A stretch of 14,500 nucleotides of DNA, from assembly GCA_030917105.1 (NCBI GenBank), contig JAUPVI010000012.1, positions 1,868 to 16,367 on the forward strand, written 5' to 3'. Source of the DNA: Candidatus Babelota bacterium. Its GTDB lineage: Bacteria > Babelota > Babeliae > Babelales > JAUPTZ01. The notes under the pieces are model-generated. The model saw nothing but the letters and a program-made list of their open reading frames with translations, did not search any database and had not been told where the DNA came from. Of this stretch, positions 1 through 6,690 are shown piece after piece. A program made the position numbers and the translations under genes. The first letter of the stretch is position 1; every line of letters begins with the position of its first letter.

Positions 1-2
1 TA

Positions 3-221
3 AGCTACCGCTCATTCTGGGTACAGCTGCCGTCGGATGTAGCTTTACTCTTTTCTCGCGCATACCGTGAGCCAGGGGTTTCACCTCGTAAACTCGGGGA
101 GCCAAGTCGGTTGGCGCCAGCACGCCGGGAGGAGTTTATCCTCTCCTACCAGGAGGATGCCTGGTGGTCTTTTCCGGGTTACCACTTTGCAGATGATGAG
201 GTGAACAGTGAAAAATTTTAA
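3..221 (+). CDS. 3' end of an unidentified gene (partial, 72 residues visible)
   Basis: This frame is open from the window edge to a TAA at 219-221 and overlaps the GTG start of the downstream glycosylase gene by 14 bases. The other two plus-strand frames hit stops early (40-42 and 68-70). The visible tail is rich in Arg, Glu and aromatic residues, with a 'YQEDAWWSFPGYHF' stretch near its end. I see no domain, transmembrane segment or motif that I recognise, so no function is offered. The short overlap and the ribosome-binding site for the next gene lying inside this reading frame suggest one transcript and translational coupling. A 73-codon open frame could occur by chance, so the coding call rests mainly on this gene-end geometry. 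The start lies outside the window. Confidence 0.55.
   Translation, partial: SYRSFWVQLPSDVALLFSRAYREPGVSPRKLGEPSRLAPARREEFILSYQEDAWWSFPGYHFADDEVNSEKF
198..203 (+). promoter_or_regulatory. ribosome-binding site for the MutY-like gene, inside the upstream gene
   Basis: GAGGTG sits four bases before the GTG at 208. An in-frame TGA at 202-204 blocks any earlier start, so this site supports GTG 208. Because it lies inside the last codons of the upstream frame, translation of the two genes is probably coupled. Confidence 0.6.
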
Positions 222-1026
222 GGTCGCAATTCACGCCTACTATGCTCAATCCAAACGGCCCTTCCCGTGGCGTGATGTGGAGAATCCTTATTATGTGCTG
301 GTTTCGGAAGTCATGTTGCAGCAGACGCAGACGTATCGTGTCGAGCCGAAATTTCTCCAGTTTATCGCGCTCTTTCCTACAATAGAGACGCTGGCTTCGG
401 CCCCGCTGGCTGCCGTGCTTATTGTTTGGCAAGGTTTGGGATACAACCGTCGAGCAAAATTTTTGCACATGGCGGCCCAAGAAATTGTAGCAAAACACGG
501 TGGAGTGGTGCCGGAAAAAACAGAGCATCTAGAGCAATTGCCGGGGATAGGATACGCAACGGCATGTTCGATAGCCGCGTTTGCATATAAGACACCTACT
601 GTTTTTATTGAGACAAATATTCGTGCGGTCTTCATTCACTTTTTTTTTCCTGACAAAGAAGGGATCAACGATAAGCAACTAATGCCGCCTATCGCACAAG
701 CTGTTGAGGGAGAAGATCCACGGCAATGGTACTATGCCTTGATGGATTACGGAGTAATGCTTAAAAAAACGCATAAAAATCCGAGTCGCCAAAGTAAGCA
801 TCATGTTGCACAATCAAAATTTGAAGGATCTGATCGCCAGATTCGCGGCGCTATCATCCGTATTTTAGTCCAATATTCCGCTTTGCAGTACGAGGAGCTT
901 GCAGCATACGTGCAGGTGGACATCGGTAGAACGGCGAGTGGCAAGAGATTTGCAGCCATTCTTGAGCGGTTGACTCAAGAGGAGATGGTCAAGATTGGAG
1001 ATACGGGGCTTCTATCTCTTAAGTAA
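208..1026 (+). CDS. MutY-like A/G-specific adenine DNA glycosylase (HhH-GPD), short form without Fe-S cluster
   Basis: Base-excision repair glycosylase of the MutY/endonuclease III fold; MutY enzymes remove adenine mispaired with 8-oxoguanine. The N-terminal 'RPFPWR' (17-22) and 'SEVMLQQTQT' (33-42) are MutY hallmarks, with E34 matching the catalytic Glu (E37 of E. coli). 'WQGLGYNRRA' (74-83) and the helix-hairpin-helix 'LPGIGYATAC' (111-120) follow. Where MutY has its catalytic Asp ('LDGNVKRV'), this protein has 'IETNIRAV' (134-141), so Glu replaces Asp. The four-Cys Fe-S loop after the glycosylase core is absent (only one Cys in the protein). At 272 residues it also lacks the C-terminal NUDIX-like domain that reads 8-oxoG. 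Instead residues 202-272 ('KFEGSDRQIRG' onward) look like a small winged-helix domain. I recall similar 'ETNIR' proteins annotated as A/G-specific glycosylases in other bacteria, so the form is probably an established variant. Substrate specificity is not proven. It ends 16 bases from the convergent giant gene. Confidence 0.85.
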   Translation: MKNFKVAIHAYYAQSKRPFPWRDVENPYYVLVSEVMLQQTQTYRVEPKFLQFIALFPTIETLASAPLAAVLIVWQGLGYNRRAKFLHMAAQEIVAKHGGVVPEKTEHLEQLPGIGYATACSIAAFAYKTPTVFIETNIRAVFIHFFFPDKEGINDKQLMPPIAQAVEGEDPRQWYYALMDYGVMLKKTHKNPSRQSKHHVAQSKFEGSDRQIRGAIIRILVQYSALQYEELAAYVQVDIGRTASGKRFAAILERLTQEEMVKIGDTGLLSLK

Positions 1027-1042
1027 TAATTGTTGTCGTGAT

Positions 1043-4000
1043 CTACTGCACAAATTTCTTCGGTGTTGAAGCTGTTGTTATTGCGCGTAAGTAGCCTTGT
1101 GACACGCTTGTGCCACCGCTAATTGTTTGGCCACGCCGGTTGCTAACCCATCGCTTGTTAAGGGCGTAAGCTCTGATAGCGCCACTTGTATCAACAAATG
1201 CAATAGCATTTTGAAGATTTGTGGTATACGCAACTACATAACGACTGTTATGTGCAAAGTCCTGAAAAGTCAGCGCAAGATATGCTTCATCAACTGGCCC
1301 TGTAAATTGATAGATATTTGACCCTAATGATATTGTGGCTCGCCCGTACGTCAAGGCGCCAGGAAGTGCTACGTTTGTTTGATTTCGCAGCATAAAGAGG
1401 GCTGCCGGAGCGAGCATTGAATACTTGCCGCTGTCGGTAGAGCCGCCCACAAGGGGGGTCACAGTGCTCCAAATTGAAATGACCCGCGGAGTTGCTTCAC
1501 CGGCGCCATTCTCTGGTACAGTGCCTGCACGCATAAAAAGAACATTTCCGCCGCAAAGGACGATATCGTTTTTTGTTTTATTTACTAAAATTTTGTAATT
1601 GGCTCGTGGCATCTGTGGCCCAAAAGCCAACAGGGAACCATTAGTGTCAGTGCCATCAGCAACCATGTGGTGAGAGAAAGTTCCATTTAGGAGGTTGAGT
1701 GTAATATTACCAACGTTGAATAAGCTCTGCACATTCCAGGCGTAGAATTGGTTATCATCGGCATCTGGATCGGTTGTGGCATTTGGTAACGTGCCATTGA
1801 TGTTGCCATCTTTATTAACAGTTCCGACACCGAAGCCCAAGAAGCCTTCTCTTCCGATATTAAATAGTGTGCCACCATCATTTAAGGTGAGTGTGAAATT
1901 TATGGCGGTGGGGTTTGGAATGAATGGAGTTTCAGAATCTCCGTAGAGAGGGTTATTTGTGTTGTTAGGATAGTTTGCCGCATTGCCGAGATTGTCTGAG
2001 CCGCCATTAATAATGTTTCCAATTTGGAGCCCGCCCCCCGTGGTATTCGTATCGCCGATATACCAAGAGCTTTGGTTGTTGAGTTCAACTGTAACATCAG
2101 TAATATTTGAGTTGTAATCAGCTTCAACGCTGACAAGGGCGGATCGCATAAGTTTTGCGGATGCATTGTCGGAAAAGCTTATTTTCCCTACACCAAGTAT
2201 TTTGGTACGAATAAGGTCAGAGCCGGTTGAAGAATCTGTCCATCGAGCGCGGTCGTAATTATCAAGTCCTTGAAATATGAGCTGAGCATCATCTTGAAAT
2301 GCTAATTCGAGGGCCGTATCTAGTTCGTCTGGAGTTGTGTATGGAAAACGCAAGCGAGTGTTTGGCTCAAGCACGAGTTTTACTTTTCCGCTAAAAATTA
2401 TTTTTTGGCTATGAGCCGCTGCTCTTTGGCCAAAAGCAGTAAGGTCAAAAGTTGAGCCGGAGGCTATGGTGATGGTTCGCTCTGTATCCGCATGAAAAAT
2501 GATCGTATTTTTGCCAACTTGCCCTGCTGGGGTTGCAGGTATACAGCGCACAGTGGCTGCTGGATCTGAGCCGAAGTCGGGAGATGGCCGTAAAAAGTTT
2601 ACTCCATTAACAGTTATGTCGCTATTGAGTATTATGAGTAAGTCCCCATCTGGAGTAAGCTCTGTCGCGCCAAAAACAGACAATGAGTTGTTTGATGCTT
2701 GTGTATAGTTGCCATTTCCAAGTGCAACATTTGCGTCTTTTATGTAAATTCGAGAGTATGTTTCATTTTTTGTTATTCCAGCTGGTGTTGTTACTTCGCG
2801 TACGACATTGCGCACATGCTCGTCTGATGTCGTTAGAATAGATGTATTTTTAAGATAATTTGCGTTCCCGCTAGCTACTGCAGCAGTAAAGGATGGGGAG
2901 GTTGTTGTTATGGTTGCTTGCATATATACCGAACTTGCAGGATCTGCTGTCGCTTGTTTGGTTCCCGCAAAGGTTGAATAAAAAATAGAGCCGTCCAGGT
3001 CGATTTGTGGCTCCATCACATCTAGTATGGTTGTCAACAAGTGAGTAGCCGCAGCCTGTGAAAGTGGGGGGGAGTTAAAAAGGTGTGCATTAAGATATCC
3101 ATTGGCGGTTAGATAGCTGTCCAATTGAACTCTGATAGTGTCAAAATTATTGTTGATGCACAAAATGATGCAGGCAGCCGTTAAGGTGGAGAACAAAGTA
3201 GACTGCCCGTTTGCTATGCGTTCTGCTAGGAGGTTAATTGCTGTCACGCGCTCTGCAGCACGGCGTGCGTTATTTTCATTAACGCTTGCTTGAGATGGCG
3301 TATCATTATTGGTGTAAAGGGCGACTTGTTGCAAGAATCGATCAAGGACGAAAGGATCCATAAGCTCAAGCAGCGCTGCAAGATCATTCAGGAGAGCTGT
3401 TTCCTCGTTGAAGAAGTTGGTAAAGGTTTCTAAATCAGCATTTTCTTCAAAAGTGGTCAGCTGGTTTGCGCTGTAAGTAAGGTTTGCAATATTTGCGCCC
3501 ATCTGTTCTATGATGTCGCTGGCAGCAGATCTTACGTTATCAATAAGGGTCTGTTCTTCTATGAGAGTAAGAGAAGAAGGATCCGCGGTGAGGAGTGGGG
3601 TGAAGGACTCCTCTAACCCTGTGGTGAGTCTATTGTAAGTGAGATATTGTCCCATTGCGCCTTGAGAGTGGCCATATGAACGATATACGTAGTTATAGTA
3701 ATACTGCGAGTTTTGGCTTTGAAGACTTGATCCAAGCGATGTGGCTTCAGTCGAAGGTTTAGTAACGGTGTATGTTCCGAGGATAGCGTCGATGACCTCC
3801 TGAGCCCTTCGTGCTTTTGCTGCATAGGAAGAATCAGTAGTAGCTAAAGCGATTAATTTTTCTTTAGCCTCGTCCCATATTTCTTCGAGTGGAGCTATGC
3901 GTAGACAATCCTGACATTGGTTGAACATATCAGCGGCTCCTGATTGTACTACAAAATAGTCTGGGATATAGGGCGTGGCTTGGATGGTAAGCGGCGTACC

Positions 4001-6382
4001 AGGGTCACGGCGGCTGAAGGTGAGGTATTGTATGGTAGAGGGGGTGTCTCCGTCCTCTATGGTGTAGTCAAACAGTGTTTTAATATCTGTAGCGGTGACA
4101 GGGTCACCGCTACCTACCATGACATGGCCATTGTTGTAGGTAAGCCATAGATAGGTCCCGTCGTCTGGCGGATAGAAAATTTGCTGATCAGTAAGGATTT
4201 CATTGCCTTTATACACCTGGGCCCGATAAGTGGTTATGGAGTATGGTGGTACATCTAGTTCAGTTGTTACATTGCCAAGCTTCAGGGCATAGATTGCGCC
4301 TCCTCCGGAAAAAGGGTCAGCGGCTAATCCAACAGATATTGGGGTTGTGTCTAACATGGTCATTGGGGCGTATGCCTGAATCTTGTAGGCTGCACTGCCT
4401 ACTGTTTTGCAAAAACCGCGTGTTGGTAGCCACACAGGAAAATCTGCCGTATTATCTGGAGTGAACGACCCGTTTAAAAACCCGATATAGAGGCTTTGAA
4501 ACTCGTAGTACAACCATAAGTTTGTACCATAAAAACTTATGACGCTTTCCTTGAAAGGCAGTAGGTTGTTGTAGCGTGCCAGTCCTCTATAACTATCCAT
4601 TAAGGTGTTGAATGTAGATTGCAGGTCATTAAAGACCTCTTTATTTGCTGATACGCGCTGCAAGAGTCCGAACGAACTCCCGTAAGGAGAGGTTGAGGTT
4701 GTTTCAGTAATAGCTAAGTGTTGTTTGAAACCTATATAGCCGATCATTGTTGATGGATGGAGAGGGAAAAGATCGAGTCCTGGACCGGCAGGGTTTAGGT
4801 ACGGATGCCACAAATGTGTCATTGTGTTGTAGGCATAGGCAACTGAAGTTGTGCGGTTGGTGATTACTGGGGTTGTGCCTATAATGTTTGGGGCCCAATT
4901 AATCCCCGTGCTCAAATTTTTCCAGCATTTAATATAGCTAATCTGTCCGAGTGGAACTTCAGTATATACCCAGTCTTCGTTCGTAGTATGATTGCGCCAT
5001 GCCCAATTTACTCCTGTATACAGATATTCCCAGCGGCTGCCGTTTTCTGCAGACCATTGTAGGCTAGCATAATCAAATGTCATTCTTTGCCCAGATCTTG
5101 CGTTGATCCATGTATCATCTTTGACATGGTATTGCCATACATGGGTACCATTTGTTTCATTTCTCCAAAATTTATCAGTGCCCGCTTGATACGTTATTGT
5201 GTCAGCGGTTACTAAGTTGGTACTTTGGTTTGTAAATGTTTCTCCTTCTAAAGAAGAAAATGGGCCAAACCATCTTTCTCCTATGCTGGATTGAAAGGCG
5301 TACGAGCTATCAAATCCATACCGAAATCCTCGGCCTAGCGAGATTCCGCTTCCGCCTAGTATCATCTGGAAATCAGTCGTTGCACTATGGAGTGTATTTA
5401 GTCCATCGGTCCATGTGTAATCGCCGCTTGGTGGTGTTGGAGCCGTTGCTACAGTGTTTTGAACGTCATAGGACACGTCATAAATTGTTTGTATTTGTAG
5501 TGCTATGAGCGGTGGTGTGAGAGGTGGAAAATAGGTCGTAGTTGATGTTCCTTCTTTGATCCAGAAATGAGTGCCCGTATCATACGACCAGACTTCCATA
5601 GTTGTGAGATTTTTCCATGTTCCCGAAGTGGGGTTGCCAGGGGAATATGGTACGTCTGGCGTAAGATATTGCCAGCGAATACCACTGACTTGTTCAATCC
5701 ATATATTATTGTTAACAATCTTCCAGCGGTTTTGCGGTATTCCACTGCTAGTGCAGGTAACCGTTTCTTCAAGAGAATTTACCGTCCATGTTTCTGCTGA
5801 GCTAGTGCGGGTCCAGGTGTGCGTTGAATGATCAAAAGTCCACGTTAGATTACGCGTTCTATTAGTCCATTCGCCAGAGAAGGAGTTATGCTCCCAGCTT
5901 TCCGTGAATACGGTATCATCATTTGCTATATCAGTGATATTGTGTTCCCATGGTGGGTAGAACGCAAAGCGGAATTTCCATGTATCTTGACTTGCATCAT
6001 GACGCCATGTATCGCTATCGGTGTGGCTCCAGACCTGTCTCCCGCCATCAGCAACCCATTGCTTGGTTGCTATTTCGAATGTCCACGTTTGAGAGCCATT
6101 TTTCCAATGCCACTCCCCCCATCCTAGGGAGGATTGTTGGTATGAATAAATGTTGTATACCCACTCCACGTTCGTTGCGGCATTTGCGGACTTTAGGGGG
6201 CCCGTGAATGTGTTGGGATCGAGAACGGTGGCTAGGTTATAGGTGTACGTTATGGGCCCAACTGTGGCTGTTGCGCTTCGATGGTCGGATGCTATCGTCC
6301 AGGGGATCATGGCATGGAGTGAGTAGATACCGCACTGAGCCAAAATGCCAAGAAACAATATTTTCTTGAATGCTGCTGTCAT
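1043..6382 (-). CDS. giant secreted protein with tryptophan-ladder repeats and beta-solenoid-like C-terminus
   Basis: Unrecognised 1,779-residue exported protein. A signal peptide covers residues 1-24 (K6-K7, hydrophobic 8-21, cleavage after 'SLHA'). Residues 88-276 and 404-527 carry Trp about every nine residues. Between them, residues 340-375 ('GISLGRGFRYGF', 'GERWFGPFSS') faintly recall the entry segment of Rhs/YD-repeat proteins. Residues 540-820 are mixed, ending in a 'CQDC' pair (823-826). Residues 830-1130 are predicted helical by composition ('EIWDEAKEKLIALA'). From about 1230 to 1740 short alternating hydrophobic strands, Asn/Gly/Thr turns and phrases such as 'IASGSTFDLTAFG' and 'KVKLVLEPNTRLRF' suggest a beta-solenoid of the adhesin or autotransporter-passenger kind. 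It ends 'KKFVQ' with no C-terminal barrel signature, so it is not a classical autotransporter. The AAAGGA site five bases before ATG 6382 fixes the start. The frame is intact throughout. Likely role: surface or secreted adhesin-like protein (inference). Confidence 0.85.
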   Translation of the reverse strand: MTAAFKKILFLGILAQCGIYSLHAMIPWTIASDHRSATATVGPITYTYNLATVLDPNTFTGPLKSANAATNVEWVYNIYSYQQSSLGWGEWHWKNGSQTWTFEIATKQWVADGGRQVWSHTDSDTWRHDASQDTWKFRFAFYPPWEHNITDIANDDTVFTESWEHNSFSGEWTNRTRNLTWTFDHSTHTWTRTSSAETWTVNSLEETVTCTSSGIPQNRWKIVNNNIWIEQVSGIRWQYLTPDVPYSPGNPTSGTWKNLTTMEVWSYDTGTHFWIKEGTSTTTYFPPLTPPLIALQIQTIYDVSYDVQNTVATAPTPPSGDYTWTDGLNTLHSATTDFQMILGGSGISLGRGFRYGFDSSYAFQSSIGERWFGPFSSLEGETFTNQSTNLVTADTITYQAGTDKFWRNETNGTHVWQYHVKDDTWINARSGQRMTFDYASLQWSAENGSRWEYLYTGVNWAWRNHTTNEDWVYTEVPLGQISYIKCWKNLSTGINWAPNIIGTTPVITNRTTSVAYAYNTMTHLWHPYLNPAGPGLDLFPLHPSTMIGYIGFKQHLAITETTSTSPYGSSFGLLQRVSANKEVFNDLQSTFNTLMDSYRGLARYNNLLPFKESVISFYGTNLWLYYEFQSLYIGFLNGSFTPDNTADFPVWLPTRGFCKTVGSAAYKIQAYAPMTMLDTTPISVGLAADPFSGGGAIYALKLGNVTTELDVPPYSITTYRAQVYKGNEILTDQQIFYPPDDGTYLWLTYNNGHVMVGSGDPVTATDIKTLFDYTIEDGDTPSTIQYLTFSRRDPGTPLTIQATPYIPDYFVVQSGAADMFNQCQDCLRIAPLEEIWDEAKEKLIALATTDSSYAAKARRAQEVIDAILGTYTVTKPSTEATSLGSSLQSQNSQYYYNYVYRSYGHSQGAMGQYLTYNRLTTGLEESFTPLLTADPSSLTLIEEQTLIDNVRSAASDIIEQMGANIANLTYSANQLTTFEENADLETFTNFFNEETALLNDLAALLELMDPFVLDRFLQQVALYTNNDTPSQASVNENNARRAAERVTAINLLAERIANGQSTLFSTLTAACIILCINNNFDTIRVQLDSYLTANGYLNAHLFNSPPLSQAAATHLLTTILDVMEPQIDLDGSIFYSTFAGTKQATADPASSVYMQATITTTSPSFTAAVASGNANYLKNTSILTTSDEHVRNVVREVTTPAGITKNETYSRIYIKDANVALGNGNYTQASNNSLSVFGATELTPDGDLLIILNSDITVNGVNFLRPSPDFGSDPAATVRCIPATPAGQVGKNTIIFHADTERTITIASGSTFDLTAFGQRAAAHSQKIIFSGKVKLVLEPNTRLRFPYTTPDELDTALELAFQDDAQLIFQGLDNYDRARWTDSSTGSDLIRTKILGVGKISFSDNASAKLMRSALVSVEADYNSNITDVTVELNNQSSWYIGDTNTTGGGLQIGNIINGGSDNLGNAANYPNNTNNPLYGDSETPFIPNPTAINFTLTLNDGGTLFNIGREGFLGFGVGTVNKDGNINGTLPNATTDPDADDNQFYAWNVQSLFNVGNITLNLLNGTFSHHMVADGTDTNGSLLAFGPQMPRANYKILVNKTKNDIVLCGGNVLFMRAGTVPENGAGEATPRVISIWSTVTPLVGGSTDSGKYSMLAPAALFMLRNQTNVALPGALTYGRATISLGSNIYQFTGPVDEAYLALTFQDFAHNSRYVVAYTTNLQNAIAFVDTSGAIRAYALNKRWVSNRRGQTISGGTSVSQGYLRAITTASTPKKFVQ
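4802..5173 (-). repeat. second tryptophan-ladder block (residues 404-527 of the giant protein)
   Basis: Trp at residues 406, 416, 425, 443, 451, 460, 471, 487, 496 and 525, with Met at the expected position 434 ('MTFDYASLQW'). Units resemble those of the first block: 'WRNETNGTHV', 'WQYHVKDDT', 'WINARSGQR'. Conservation is at protein level only; on the plus strand it shows as CCA triplets spaced about 27 bases apart. Confidence 0.75.
5555..6121 (-). repeat. first tryptophan-ladder block (residues 88-276 of the giant protein)
   Basis: Trp at residues 91, 100, 109, 118, 126, 135, 145, 163, 172, 181, 190, 199, 220, 228, 237, 256, 265 and 274: mostly steps of exactly nine, with a few of eight, ten or eighteen. 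Typical units are 'WTNRTRNLT', 'WTFDHSTHT', 'WTRTSSAET'. Three successive unit types recur in order: W-x-N-x-T, then W-x-[FY]-[DE], then a W-[ITV] unit. Confidence 0.8.
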
Positions 6383-6387
6383 ATGAA

Positions 6388-6393
6388 TCCTTT
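6388..6393 (-). promoter_or_regulatory. ribosome-binding site of the giant gene
   Basis: Read on the minus strand, AAAGGA lies five bases before the ATG at 6382-6380 and confirms that start. Confidence 0.7.
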
Positions 6394-6588
6394 CAGGGGA
6401 AATTTTGTTGCACAGGATTTCTTATATTCACTTGATGTGTCAATTGTTTGCCCACGCTGGTGTTTCTCTGGTTTTGCGTAGTTTTCGTTAAAAGTGTGTG
6501 CTTAGTGCGATAAATGTCTGAGCATAAGGCCTTCAGGCATATCTATGTATGAGTTTTTGCTTATATTAGCGAGCGCATTTATGCAATT

Positions 6589-6617
6589 TTGTTAGTTGCT
6601 AAGAGTTTTTCTTTATT
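6589..6617 (+). promoter_or_regulatory. possible promoter of the barrel-protein operon
   Basis: TTGTTA (6589-6594) and TTTATT (6612-6617) are separated by 17 bases, each matching four of six consensus positions of a sigma-70 type promoter. It would start transcription about 70 bases before the ATG at 6691. In AT-rich sequence such matches arise easily, so this is weak. Confidence 0.2.
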
Positions 6618-6680
6618 AAACCATTGAGTGTCGAAATTTTATTTTATTAGCATGCCTCGTCTGTTTGACTATGTTGAAAA

Positions 6681-6685
6681 AAGGA
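6681..6685 (+). promoter_or_regulatory. ribosome-binding site that sets the start of the first barrel protein
   Basis: AAGGA, preceded by more A residues, lies five bases before ATG 6691. This favours 6691 over the upstream GTG at 6628 and ATG at 6652, neither of which has such a site. Confidence 0.75.
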
Positions 6686-6690
6686 AAGTA

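Larger units (their letters stand above)
6383..6690. other. divergent intergenic region between the giant gene and the barrel-protein operon
   Basis: This 308-base AT-rich gap separates two oppositely oriented surface-protein transcripts and must hold promoters for both. A GTG-initiated extension of the barrel frame could begin at 6628, but it has no ribosome-binding site and would bury the signal peptide, so I leave this stretch non-coding. It holds an 8-bp palindrome AAGGCCTT near 6525-6532 and several AT-rich hexamers, but no strong canonical promoter and no RNA gene that I can see. Confidence 0.6.

Noticed and set aside
5219..5226. GGTACTTT inside the giant gene, similar to the half-site upstream of the ATPase
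   Set aside because: Eight-base match within coding sequence; expected by chance and not paired with an inverted copy.
6332..6382. Lipoprotein signal (Cys17 in 'ILAQC') in the giant protein
   Set aside because: Gln before the Cys does not fit a lipobox, and a normal signal-peptidase I site follows at residue 24.
1043..6382. Many N-x-S/T triplets in the giant protein as possible glycosylation sites
   Set aside because: The number is close to what the high Asn, Ser and Thr content predicts, and bacterial secretion gives no reason to expect N-glycosylation.
6421..6443. Perfect TTGACA (6438-6443) and TATAAG (6421-6426) on the minus strand upstream of the giant gene
   Set aside because: Only 11 bases separate them, far from the 16-18 needed for a sigma-70 promoter, and no other partner hexamer fits either one.
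6628..6690. GTG start at 6628 for the first barrel protein
   Set aside because: No ribosome-binding site, and it would put 21 polar residues before an otherwise perfect signal peptide that begins at ATG 6691.
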